A stretch of DNA of 64,000 nt from an uncultured Rhodospirillaceae bacterium (lineage in GTDB: Bacteria > Pseudomonadota > Alphaproteobacteria > Azospirillales > Azospirillaceae): NCBI GenBank assembly GCA_937927415.1, contig CALBDS010000014.1, positions 1 to 64,000 of the forward strand, given 5' to 3'. Shown here piece by piece: positions 1-7,954 of this stretch; positions within the stretch are counted from its first letter, which is position 1; every line of letters starts with the position of its first letter. Under the pieces are notes generated by a model that did no database searches, was not told where the DNA came from, and was given only the letters and a program-made list of their open reading frames with translations. Made by a program: the position numbers and the translations under genes.

Positions 1-132
1 TCGCTGCCGGGCCGTTCGGCGCCGCCGTCGCTGCGGTGGCCGGTTTATAGGCGCCGACGCCGACCCACGCAACACCTTTTTTGCGCCTCCATGACGATTT
101 TTATGCGCGGCGATGAACATGGTCCCGACGAA

Positions 133-163
133 CCATGACGGGGGATGGGCACCCCCGTCATGG
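133..163 (-). terminator. Hairpin downstream of feoB
   Basis: A perfect 12-bp inverted repeat (133-144 with 152-163) closes a 7-nt loop just beyond the feoB stop codon. No clear T-run follows on the minus strand, so it is either a weak intrinsic terminator or an mRNA 3'-end stabiliser. The sequence to its left (1-132) holds no recognisable gene. A short alanine-rich reading frame ends at a TAG at 48-50 and could be the tail of a plus-strand gene starting outside the window. Confidence 0.5.
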
Positions 164-185
164 ATCAGCCCCGGTTGGCCGCACC

Positions 186-2075
186 TTATCCCAACAGCGC
201 CGTCGCCACGCGGAAGGTGATGAACGACGCGCCATAGGCCAGCACGGTCAGGTACACGAACATGACCAGCGGCCAGAAGGCGGAGTTGGTTTCACGCCGC
301 ACGGTGCTGAGCGTGGACACGCATTGGGGGGCGAAGACGAACCACACCAGCAGGGAAAGGGCTGTGGGCAGGCTCCAATCGGCGGCCAGCACCCCGGCCA
401 GCGAGCTTTGCAGCGCATCGCCGGTTTCCGACAAGGCATAGACGGTGCCGAGTGCCGCCACCGCCACCTCCCGCGCCGCCATGCCGGGAACCAGCGCGAT
501 GGCGATCTGCCAGGTGAAACCGATGGGGGCCAGCAGCGGCGCCAGCCCATGGCCCAGCATGCCGGCAAAGCTGTAGTCGATGGCCGGTCCCGTCGCCCCT
601 TCGGGGGCACCGGGAACGGTGGACAGGAACCACAGCACCACCATGATGGCGAAGATCACCGTGCCCGCCCGCACCAGGAACGCCTTGGCCCGCTCCATCA
701 GACCCAGGAGCACATTGGACGGACGCGGCAGGCGGTAGGCCGGCAGTTCCATCAACAACGGTTCCCGCGCGCCGCGGAAAATGGTGCGCTTGAGCACGAA
801 GGCCACCGCCAGCGCCGACAGGATGCCGGTGGCATAGAGGGCGAACATCACCAGCCCTTCCATGCCCACCAGACCGCCCAGAACGGTTTGATGAGGCACG
901 AACGCCGCGATCAGCAGGGTATAGACCGGCAGGCGGGCCGAACAGGTCATCAGCGGCGCGATCATGATCGTCGCCAGCCGGTCGGCGCGGTTTTCGATGG
1001 TGCGCGCCGCCATGATCCCCGGCACGGCGCAGGCAAAGCTGGACAGCAGCGGAATGAACGCCCGCCCGTGCAGCCCCACGCCCCCCATCAGCCGGTCGAG
1101 CAGGAACGCCGCCCGCGCCATATAGCCGGAATCCTCCAGCAACTGAATGAAGAAGAACAGGATCACGATCTGCGGCAGGAAGATGACGACGCTGCCCACC
1201 CCCGCCAGGATGCCGTCCACCAAAAGGCTCTTCAACGCCCCCTCGGGCAACAGACCGCCGATGGCCCCCTGCAACGCCGTCACCCCGGCGTCGATCAGGT
1301 TCATCGGCGCCTCGGCCCAGGCGAACACCGCCTGGAACATCAAGAACAGCACCAGGAACAGAAAGGCCAGCCCCACCACCGGATGCAGCAGCACCGCGTC
1401 GATCCGCCGGGTCATCCGCGACGGATCGCCGTTGGTGTGGATCGCTTCGGCCAGGATCTCTTCCACCTGCCGGTGATAGGCGCGCAGATCGCGCGACGAC
1501 GGTTCGCTCCACTCGCACCCGCCGACGGCGTTCAGCCCGCCGGTGGCGACGGTCTGGTCGATTTCGGACAGCAGCCCGGCAACCCCATCGCGCTTGACCG
1601 CCACCGTGGGCACCACCGGCACCCCCAGCGCCGCCGACAGGGCGGCGGGGTCGATGCGGAACCCCTGGCGCTCGGCCATGTCCATCATGTTGAGCGCCAG
1701 GATGATCGGGCGCCCCAGCTTGCGCAACTCCAGCACCAGCCGCAGGTTCAGCCGCAGGTTGGTGGCATCGGCCACGAAGATGATGACGTCCGGCGGGGCT
1801 TCGTGCGCGAAGCGGCCCAGCACCACGTCGCGGGTCACCTCTTCGTCCGGGCTGCGGGCGCGCAGGGAATAGGTGCCGGGCAGGTCGATCAGTTGCACCC
1901 GCGTGCCGGCGGGGCTGCGGAAGTATCCCAGCTTGCGTTCCACCGTGACGCCGGGATAGTTCGCCACCTTCTGGCGGCTGCCGGTCAGGGCGTTGAACAG
2001 GGCGGTCTTGCCGCAATTGGGATTGCCGACCAGAGCAATCCGGGGGAGGTCGGCGGCGGTTGCCGTAACGGACAT
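186..2075 (-). CDS. feoB: Ferrous iron transporter FeoB
   Basis: Inner-membrane Fe2+ importer with an N-terminal GTPase domain. The G1 loop GNPNCGKT is at residues 17-24, followed by the switch YPGVTVE, the G3 motif DLPG and the G4 motif NMMD, then the paired gate-type membrane regions. The length of 629 residues is on the short side for the family (E. coli FeoB is about 770). The ATG at 2075 is preferred over an upstream TTG because GAAAGG lies about 8 bases before it and the protein then starts directly at the GTPase domain. No feoA is seen on either side in this window. A Fur-like box lies 82 bp upstream, so iron repression is likely. Confidence 0.96.
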   Translation of the reverse strand: MSVTATAADLPRIALVGNPNCGKTALFNALTGSRQKVANYPGVTVERKLGYFRSPAGTRVQLIDLPGTYSLRARSPDEEVTRDVVLGRFAHEAPPDVIIFVADATNLRLNLRLVLELRKLGRPIILALNMMDMAERQGFRIDPAALSAALGVPVVPTVAVKRDGVAGLLSEIDQTVATGGLNAVGGCEWSEPSSRDLRAYHRQVEEILAEAIHTNGDPSRMTRRIDAVLLHPVVGLAFLFLVLFLMFQAVFAWAEAPMNLIDAGVTALQGAIGGLLPEGALKSLLVDGILAGVGSVVIFLPQIVILFFFIQLLEDSGYMARAAFLLDRLMGGVGLHGRAFIPLLSSFACAVPGIMAARTIENRADRLATIMIAPLMTCSARLPVYTLLIAAFVPHQTVLGGLVGMEGLVMFALYATGILSALAVAFVLKRTIFRGAREPLLMELPAYRLPRPSNVLLGLMERAKAFLVRAGTVIFAIMVVLWFLSTVPGAPEGATGPAIDYSFAGMLGHGLAPLLAPIGFTWQIAIALVPGMAAREVAVAALGTVYALSETGDALQSSLAGVLAADWSLPTALSLLVWFVFAPQCVSTLSTVRRETNSAFWPLVMFVYLTVLAYGASFITFRVATALLG

Positions 2076-2156
2076 GGCATGGCCTTTCGTCAAGAACTCA
2101 AAGCCGTCCCAGTCGGCCGCACACCGGGGTGTCCCAGGACGCACCGCCAATGCTTG

Positions 2157-2171
2157 TAAGAATTAGTCTCA
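2157..2171 (-). promoter_or_regulatory. Fur-like box upstream of feoB
   Basis: The 15-mer TAAGAATTAGTCTCA matches 12 of 14 defined positions of the 7-1-7 Fur consensus TGAGAATnATTCTCA. It lies in an AT-rich patch 82 bp before the feoB start. Position and similarity to the boxes in the heme locus of this window support Fur control. Binding is inferred. Confidence 0.6.
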
Positions 2172-2172
2172 T

Positions 2173-2196
2173 TGTGCGATGCGTCACAGTGACGCA
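2173..2196. promoter_or_regulatory. CRP/FNR-like site overlapping a perfect inverted repeat
   Basis: TGTGC-N6-TCACA at 2173-2188 differs from the CRP half-site arrangement TGTGA-N6-TCACA at one base. It overlaps a perfect inverted repeat TGCGTCA-CAG-TGACGCA at 2180-2196. It sits next to the Fur-like box, between cysE and feoB. It could be a second regulator site for feoB or simply part of the cysE 3' end. Confidence 0.3.
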
Positions 2197-2324
2197 GGAT
2201 TGATTACCGGGCGATTTCCGCCCTGCATCACAACAGAACAGACATACGGAAATGTCACGGCATCACTTGACCTCATCCCGCAGGATGAAGACAAGGGCCG
2301 GTTGATGAACCAAAGATTGCTTTG

Positions 2325-3167
2325 TCAGATGTGGTAATCGGGTTCCGGCAGGCTCTGGTCCATGGCCAGCCCCGGCACGCTGTCGCGGCACCAGCCGACG
2401 ATGCGGGCCGGCACCCCCGCCACGGTAGCACACGGCGGCACATCGCGCAGGACCACGCTGCCCGCCCCCACCTTGGCCCGCGCGCCGATCTCGATGTTGC
2501 CCAGCACCTTGGACCCGGCGGCCAGCAGCACGCCGTCGCGCACCTTGGGGTGGCGGTCGCCGTGTTCCTTGCCGGTCCCGCCCAGGGTGACGTTCTGGAG
2601 AATCGAGACGTCGTTGCCCACGACGGCGGTTTCGCCGATCACCACGCCGGTGCCGTGGTCGATGAACACCCGCCGCCCCACCGGGACCGCCGGGTGGATG
2701 TCCACCGCGAACACCTCCGACACCCGGCTTTGCAGGAAATGGGCGAGCGGGTGGCGGCCATGGGTCCACAGCCAATGGGCCACCCGATGCCATTGCAGCG
2801 CGTGGAAGCCCTTGAAATACAAAAACGGCGTCAGAAGACCGTCCGACGCCGGGTCGCGGGCGACGATGGCCGCCAGATCCTCGGCCGCCGCTTCGGCAAT
2901 GGTGGGATCGGCATCGACGGCGGCGTGAACCAGACCTTCCAGCTTGGCTTCGGTCATGGTGCCGTCCTCCAGCTTCACCGCCAGCAGGAAGGCCAAAGCC
3001 TCGGCAAAGCCGCCATGGCGCAGCACGCGGCATTCGATGTGGTCACGCAGCAGCGGCTCGTCCCCCGCCGCCTTCAGCGCCTCCGCGCACAGGGTTTCCC
3101 ACAGGCCGCCGGTCCCCGACCGGGCCAGGGCGGCAAGGGCGTCTTCGGCGAAGGCGGTATCGTCCAT
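2325..3167 (-). CDS. cysE: Serine O-acetyltransferase
   Basis: Transfers acetyl from acetyl-CoA to L-serine, the first step of cysteine synthesis, in the cytoplasm. Residues 1-135 form the helical N-terminal region. A left-handed beta-helix follows, with the hallmark segments DIHP (D156, H158) and DHGTGVVIGE (D170, H171) and the loop NVTLGGTGK. At 280 residues it is of normal length for the long bacterial form. The ATG at 3167 has GGGAG nine bases upstream, and an upstream TTG lacks such a site. It appears monocistronic, with lrp on the same strand upstream. Confidence 0.96.
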   Translation of the reverse strand: MDDTAFAEDALAALARSGTGGLWETLCAEALKAAGDEPLLRDHIECRVLRHGGFAEALAFLLAVKLEDGTMTEAKLEGLVHAAVDADPTIAEAAAEDLAAIVARDPASDGLLTPFLYFKGFHALQWHRVAHWLWTHGRHPLAHFLQSRVSEVFAVDIHPAVPVGRRVFIDHGTGVVIGETAVVGNDVSILQNVTLGGTGKEHGDRHPKVRDGVLLAAGSKVLGNIEIGARAKVGAGSVVLRDVPPCATVAGVPARIVGWCRDSVPGLAMDQSLPEPDYHI

Positions 3168-3264
3168 GGCGTGCGTCTCCCGCAAGACACAGGTGGCGCT
3201 GTAGAATACGCGCTCACCTGTAAAACTCCGGGCAAGAATATAGGGCGCGCCGGGCGATGTGCTG

Positions 3265-3289
3265 CAAAAATCTGTGGGGCTGTCGCCCC
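3265..3289 (-). terminator. Intrinsic terminator of the Lrp-family gene
   Basis: The stem GGGGC/GCCCC (3276-3280 with 3285-3289) has a 4-nt loop. On the minus strand it is followed by ACAGATTTTTG, giving a short T-run. It sits directly after the regulator's stop codon. Confidence 0.6.
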
Positions 3290-3290
3290 G

Positions 3291-3773
3291 TCAGGGTTTG
3301 GCGGTGGACCCGGCGGGGGGGCGCAGGCCCCCGGCCACCACACTGCGGATGGCGAAATTGGATTGGATGCGCGCCACACCGGGCAGGCGCGACAGCAGCT
3401 CCGTATGGATTCGCTCGTAATCGCCGGCGTCGCGCGCCTCCACCCGCAGCAGATAATCGGCCATGCCGGTCATCAGATAGCATTCCTGCACCTCGGGGTG
3501 TTTGCGCACCTCCTGCTCGAATCGGCGCAGATACTCTTCGGTCTGGCGTTCCAGGGTGATTTGCACGATCACCACCGTGGGTTTTTCAACATCCGGCTGA
3601 TCGATGATGGCGGTGTAGCCGCGAATGACGCCGCTGTGTTCCAGCAGATGCAACCGTCGCAGGCAGGCGGACGGGGACAGCCCCACCTCCTCGGCCAGTT
3701 TGGCGTTGCTCATCCGGCCATCCGCCCGCAGCAGGCGGATGATCTTGTCGTCGATACCATCGCGGGAGCGCAT
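3291..3773 (-). CDS. Lrp/AsnC family transcriptional regulator
   Basis: A 160-residue DNA-binding regulator of the feast/famine family. Residues 4-50 carry the winged helix-turn-helix (IDDKIIRLLRADGR, then SNAKLAEEVGLSPSACLRR). The C-terminal RAM ligand-binding domain includes the typical YLMTGMADYLLRV segment. The ATG at 3773 fits the family length, although no good ribosome site precedes it, and a TTG at 3866 remains possible. It lies downstream of dadA on the same strand, separated by hairpins. In other proteobacteria Lrp-type proteins control D-alanine catabolism, so dadA is a likely target. That link is inference. Confidence 0.9.
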   Translation of the reverse strand: MRSRDGIDDKIIRLLRADGRMSNAKLAEEVGLSPSACLRRLHLLEHSGVIRGYTAIIDQPDVEKPTVVIVQITLERQTEEYLRRFEQEVRKHPEVQECYLMTGMADYLLRVEARDAGDYERIHTELLSRLPGVARIQSNFAIRSVVAGGLRPPAGSTAKP

Positions 3774-3946
3774 GAAAGGACCGATCTGTGCGGGGAATGT
3801 GTCGATCGTGCGATCGGGGAGCGGATTTTCGCTCAATCGGCAACGATTTGCAAAGATCCTCGGCAACGCTTGCGTTTATGGTGTGTGGTGAAAGGCATCC
3901 ACGCCCCCCGTCGCCGGGGGGTTGCGCATGCATTTCCTTGTGGTCT

Positions 3947-3972
3947 GAAGCCCCCGGTTCCCCCGGGGCTTC
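3947..3972. repeat. GC-rich hairpin between dadA and lrp
   Basis: GAAGCCCC (3947-3954) pairs with GGGGCTTC (3965-3972), and further partial pairing is possible in the loop. A second GC-rich stem (CCCCCG/CGGGGG) lies near 3903-3921. With the terminator at 3996-4030 these form a run of structured elements in the 278-bp gap. Confidence 0.45.
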
Positions 3973-3995
3973 GGGAGCGTCCTTTGAAACTGAAA

Positions 3996-4030
3996 CGCCC
4001 CCGCGGCACAGGCAGCGGGGGCGCTTTTTT
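3996..4030. terminator. Strong hairpin downstream of dadA, bidirectional
   Basis: CGCCCCCGC (3996-4004) pairs with GCGGGGGCG (4015-4023). On the plus strand a run of six T follows. On the minus strand, the direction of dadA, the stem is followed by TTTCAGTTTC. It ends transcription 22-56 bp after the dadA stop codon and separates dadA from lrp. Confidence 0.65.
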
Positions 4031-4051
4031 GACGACGCGGAAGATCACGCC

Positions 4052-5314
4052 TCAGGCGGCAGCACGGTAGCGGGATTCGTCCAGCCCCTGGGTTTCGGTC
4101 TGCGGTGCCCGTCCGCCCACCAGATCGGCCAGCAGCCGGCCCGATCCGCACGACATGGTCCAGCCCAGCGTGCCGTGGCCGGTGTTCAGGAACAGGTTGG
4201 CATAGGGCGTGTGGCCGATCACCGGGGTGCCGTCCGGCGTCATCGGGCGCAGGCCGGTCCAGAATTCCGCCTTTGACACGTCGCCGCCGCGGGGGAACAG
4301 GTCGGAGACCGAATGTTCCAGCGCCGCCCGCCGTTCGGCATGGAGCGTCAGGTCATAGCCGGCGATTTCCGCCGTGCCGCCGACGCGGATGCGGTCGCCC
4401 AGACGGGTGATGGCGATCTTGTACGTCTCGTCCATCACCGTGGATTCCGGGGCGGCGGAGGGGTCGGTGATGGGAACGGTGATGGAATAGCCCTTGACCG
4501 GATAGACCGGGATCGAGATGCCCACATCCTTCAGCAGCAGCGGCGAATAGCTGCCCAACGCCAGGACGAAAGTGTCGGCGGTCAACTCGCCCTTGTCGGT
4601 GGTGACATGGGTGATGCGGCGCCCATCGGTGTGCAGGCGGCGGATGGCGGTGTCGTACTGGAACTCCACCCCCAGACCGGCGGCCAGGGCGGCCAGACGC
4701 TGGGTGAACAGGTGGCAGTCGCCCGTCTCGTCCCCCGGCAGGCGCAGGCCGCCGGCGATCTTTTCCCGCACCGCGGCCAGAGCCGGTTCCGCCTGGATGC
4801 AGCCGGCGGGGTCCAGCACCTCGAACGGAACGTTGTACTGTTTCAGGACCGCGATGTCGTCGGCAGCGGCGTCCACCTGCTTGGCGGTGCGGAAGAGCTG
4901 CAGCGTGCCCTGGGTGCGGTCGTCATAGGTGATGCCAGTTTCGACCCGCAGGTCGCGCAGGCAGTCGCGGCTGTATTCGGCCAGACGCACCATGCGGCCC
5001 TTGTTGACGGCATAGCGGGCGGCGGTGCAGTTGCGCAGCATCTGCGCCAGCCACGTCCACATGCGCGGGTCCATGCGCGGACGGATGACCAGCGGGGAAT
5101 GCTTCATCACCATCCACTTGATGGCCTTCAGCGGCACGCCCGGCCCGGCCCAGGGGGCGGAATAGCCCGGCGACACCTCGCCCGCGTTGGCGTAGCTGGT
5201 TTCCAGCGCCGCCCCCGGCTGACGGTCCACCACCGTCACCGCATGTCCGTCCTTGGCCAGATAATAGGCCGTGGTCACACCGATCACCCCACCACCCAGC
5301 ACGACGACCTTCAT
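4052..5314 (-). CDS. dadA: D-amino acid dehydrogenase (quinone) small subunit
   Basis: FAD enzyme that oxidatively deaminates D-amino acids such as D-alanine and passes electrons to the membrane quinone pool. The N-terminal Rossmann motif GGGVIG (8-13) is followed by the VVDRQPGAALETS segment typical of DadA, and the conserved SYANAGEVSPGYSAPWAGPG block is present. The C-terminus carries NTGHGTLGWTMSCGSG, the FAD-binding end of the family. The length of 420 residues is normal. The ATG at 5314 has AAGGA nine bases upstream. It is divergent from hutF, with a 216-bp shared promoter region. Confidence 0.95.
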   Translation of the reverse strand: MKVVVLGGGVIGVTTAYYLAKDGHAVTVVDRQPGAALETSYANAGEVSPGYSAPWAGPGVPLKAIKWMVMKHSPLVIRPRMDPRMWTWLAQMLRNCTAARYAVNKGRMVRLAEYSRDCLRDLRVETGITYDDRTQGTLQLFRTAKQVDAAADDIAVLKQYNVPFEVLDPAGCIQAEPALAAVREKIAGGLRLPGDETGDCHLFTQRLAALAAGLGVEFQYDTAIRRLHTDGRRITHVTTDKGELTADTFVLALGSYSPLLLKDVGISIPVYPVKGYSITVPITDPSAAPESTVMDETYKIAITRLGDRIRVGGTAEIAGYDLTLHAERRAALEHSVSDLFPRGGDVSKAEFWTGLRPMTPDGTPVIGHTPYANLFLNTGHGTLGWTMSCGSGRLLADLVGGRAPQTETQGLDESRYRAAA

Positions 5315-5449
5315 GGCATCCCGTCCTTATATCCGACCAGAATGATACGCTAATAAAGTCAGGATAAGCGGAACGGCTCTCGCCGGTCTTTGCAAAGAGA
5401 TGCAGGACACGCGGATTTTCCACCGATCCTTCGAACAAAAACCGCCTGT

Positions 5450-5467
5450 TTCGCACGATTCTGCGAA
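5450..5467. promoter_or_regulatory. Palindrome in the dadA-hutF intergenic region
   Basis: TTCGCA-N6-TGCGAA is a perfect 6-6-6 inverted repeat 64 bp upstream of the hutF start and 136 bp upstream of dadA. It has the size and symmetry of a dimeric repressor operator. The binding protein is unknown; a HutC- or Lrp-type factor is only a guess. Confidence 0.3.
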
Positions 5468-5530
5468 TGGCTGGTTTTGCCGCCGGAAACGCACCACAGT
5501 AAGGACGGCGTTCAACCGGGAGGATTGGGC

Positions 5531-6904
5531 ATGGAACGGCTGACGGGGCTGGTGTGCCGGCGGGTGCTGCTGCCGGACGGCTGGGCGGACGGCATGACCC
5601 TGCGCTTCGCCCCCGACGGGCGGATCGCGGCGGTGGAGCCGGGGGACGACCCTGCCCTGCCCCACGCCGCCGGGCCGGTCATTCCGGGGATGCCCAACCT
5701 GCACAGCCACGCCTTTCAGCGGGCCATGGCCGGGCTGGCGGAGCGGGCGGGACCGGCGGAGGACAGCTTCTGGACCTGGCGGGACACCATGTACGGCTTC
5801 GTCCGCCGCCTGACGCCCGAGGATGCGGAGGCCGTCGCCGCCCTTCTCTATATGGAGATGCTGACCCAGGGCTATACGGCGGTGGCGGAGTTCCATTACC
5901 TGCACCACGCCCCCGACGGCACCCCCTATGCCGACCGGGCGGAGATGGCCCGGCGCATCATCGCCGCCGCCGACACCACCGGCATCGGGCTGACGCTGCT
6001 GCCGGTGCTCTACGCCCACGGCGGTTTCGGCGGACAGCCGGCGGCCGAGGGCCAGCGGCGCTTCCTCAACACCCCCGACGGGGTGCGCACGATTCTAGAC
6101 GCCGCCACCCGGGCCATGGCCGGGCGGGCGGGCGGACGCACCGGGCTGGCGCTGCATTCCCTGCGCGCGGTGACGGCGGCGGAGATGCGGGTAGCACTGG
6201 ACGGCCTGCCCGCCGGCACCCCGGTCCACATCCACATCGCCGAACAGACGGCGGAGGTGGAGGGTTGCCGTGCCTGGAGCGGCCAGCGCCCGGTGGAATG
6301 GCTGCTGGACCACGCCCCGGTGTCGCCCGACTGGTGTCTGGTCCACGCCACCCACATGACGGCGGATGAAACGGCGGCGGTGGCCGCGTCCGGAGCGGTG
6401 GCCGGGCTGTGCCCGACGACGGAGGCCAATCTGGGCGACGGGCTGTTCCCCGCCCCCGCCTTCCTGGCCCATGGCGGACGGTTCGGCATCGGGTCGGACA
6501 GCCACATCACCGTGTCGCCCGCCGAGGATCTGCGGCTGCTCGAATACGGCCAGCGGCTGGTCACCCGGCAACGCAACGTCCTGCGGACGGGTGGCGACGG
6601 GTCCATCGGCGCCGGCCTTTACCGCGCGGCGCTGGCCGGGGGGGCGCAGGCGTTGGGCCGGGCCGGCACGGCCGGAATCGCCGTGGGCCAACCCGCCGAT
6701 CTGGTGATCCTCGATCCCGACGACCCGAAGCTGATGGGGCGGGACGGCGATGCGCTGCTGGACGCCCACATCTTCGCCGGCAGCGGCCACGGGATCCGTG
6801 ACGTGGTGGCCGGCGGGTGTCTGGTGGTGCGGGACGGGCGGCACGAGCGCCGCGACGCCATTGTCGCCGCCTACCGCCGGGCGCTGGACCGTCTGGCGGG
6901 TTGA
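5531..6904 (+). CDS. hutF: Formimidoylglutamate deiminase
   Basis: Amidohydrolase-superfamily enzyme that converts N-formimidoyl-L-glutamate to N-formyl-L-glutamate plus ammonia in the five-step histidine degradation route. Zinc-binding and catalytic motifs are visible in order: NLHSHAFQR (H58, H60), HIHIAEQ, LVHATHM and GSDSHIT. The FWTWRDTMYGF segment is typical of HutF. The ATG at 5531 has GGGAGG seven bases upstream. The protein has 457 residues. No other hut gene is visible in the window, so this hutF is separated from the rest of the pathway. Confidence 0.93.
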   Translation: MERLTGLVCRRVLLPDGWADGMTLRFAPDGRIAAVEPGDDPALPHAAGPVIPGMPNLHSHAFQRAMAGLAERAGPAEDSFWTWRDTMYGFVRRLTPEDAEAVAALLYMEMLTQGYTAVAEFHYLHHAPDGTPYADRAEMARRIIAAADTTGIGLTLLPVLYAHGGFGGQPAAEGQRRFLNTPDGVRTILDAATRAMAGRAGGRTGLALHSLRAVTAAEMRVALDGLPAGTPVHIHIAEQTAEVEGCRAWSGQRPVEWLLDHAPVSPDWCLVHATHMTADETAAVAASGAVAGLCPTTEANLGDGLFPAPAFLAHGGRFGIGSDSHITVSPAEDLRLLEYGQRLVTRQRNVLRTGGDGSIGAGLYRAALAGGAQALGRAGTAGIAVGQPADLVILDPDDPKLMGRDGDALLDAHIFAGSGHGIRDVVAGGCLVVRDGRHERRDAIVAAYRRALDRLAG

Positions 6905-7010
6905 GCGGCGGTGACTGGCCGCATGGCAGCCAGCGGTCGGCGCTTCCACCTTGTCCACAGCGCGCCGGGCCGGTTATACGGGGGCCATCCCCTGACCGCC
7001 GAGCACGCCG

Positions 7011-7919
7011 ATGATCGTCCGCACGACCGGAAATTCCCTGTCCATGCTGCTGGCCATCCGTGGATCGGTGGTGCCGCAGATCTGGCCGCGCATCCTGGTG
7101 GTCGGGCTGGCGGCCGCCGTGGTGGTGACTGTTCCCCATGTGTGGACGCAGCCGTTGCCGTCCATCTCGCTGGCGCCGTTCAGCCTGATCGGGCTGGTGC
7201 TGTCCATCTTCCTCGGTTTCCGCAACAACGCCTGCTATGACCGCTGGTGGGAAGCGCGCAAGCAATGGGGCCATCTGATCGCCCAGACCCGCGCCCTGGG
7301 CCGGGAATTGCCGTTGCTGCTGCCGGGGACGGCGGGGGAACGGTCGGTGCGGCGGGTGATCGGTTTCTGCACCTGCTTAGGCGCGCGCCTGCGCAACCAG
7401 GACGAGCTGATCGCCACCGCCCGCTGGCTTGCCCCCGACGAGGCCGCCCGGCTGGCCGGCGTGCGCAACCGGCCGCAGGCGATCCTGCGCCACCTGTCCG
7501 GGGAGATCGTCGCCGCCCATCGCGCCGGTGCTTTCGGCGAGGTGAGCTTGCGCCTGCTGGAAGACCGGATCGAAGAGTTGAACGCGGTGCAGGCCGCGTG
7601 CGAGCGCATCCGCAGCACGCCCACCCCGTTTGCCTATTCCCTGCTGCTGCACCGGACCTCGTGGATCTTCTGCCTGCTGTCGCCCTTCGGGCTGTGGGAG
7701 ACCTGCGGCATCGCCACCCCCCTGTTCAGTCTGGTGCTCGCCTACGCCTTTTTCGGCCTGGACGCTCTGGGCGACGAGTTGGAGGAGCCGTTCGGCCTGT
7801 TGCCCAACGATCTGCCCCTTGACGCCATGGTCCGCATCATCGAGATCGACCTGTTGGAAGCGGTCGGCGAAACCGACCTGCCGGAACCGCGCACGCCGGT
7901 GAAGTACCAGTTGACGTAA
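7011..7919 (+). CDS. Bestrophin-like (UPF0187) membrane channel protein
   Basis: A 302-residue inner-membrane protein of the bacterial bestrophin family, related to Klebsiella KpBest and E. coli YneE. The N-terminal segment MIVRTTGNSLSMLLAIRGSV, a first hydrophobic helix (about 27-45), the block LGFRNNACYDRWWEARKQWG and the C-terminal GLDALGDELEEPFG motif are family hallmarks. Characterised bacterial members are pentameric ion channels; the ion here is unknown. It lies 106 bp after hutF and 35 bp before pabB, probably without a functional link to either. Confidence 0.9.
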   Translation: MIVRTTGNSLSMLLAIRGSVVPQIWPRILVVGLAAAVVVTVPHVWTQPLPSISLAPFSLIGLVLSIFLGFRNNACYDRWWEARKQWGHLIAQTRALGRELPLLLPGTAGERSVRRVIGFCTCLGARLRNQDELIATARWLAPDEAARLAGVRNRPQAILRHLSGEIVAAHRAGAFGEVSLRLLEDRIEELNAVQAACERIRSTPTPFAYSLLLHRTSWIFCLLSPFGLWETCGIATPLFSLVLAYAFFGLDALGDELEEPFGLLPNDLPLDAMVRIIEIDLLEAVGETDLPEPRTPVKYQLT

Positions 7920-7954
7920 GGCCGGTGCGGTTCCCACGGCAAGGAAGGGGCATC

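Noticed and set aside
135..2159. A 674-codon plus-strand frame opposite feoB
   Set aside because: Low-complexity His/Gln/Arg-rich translation fully antisense to feoB. The same explains similar long frames opposite dadA, the TonB receptor, cydA and the Wzc-type gene.
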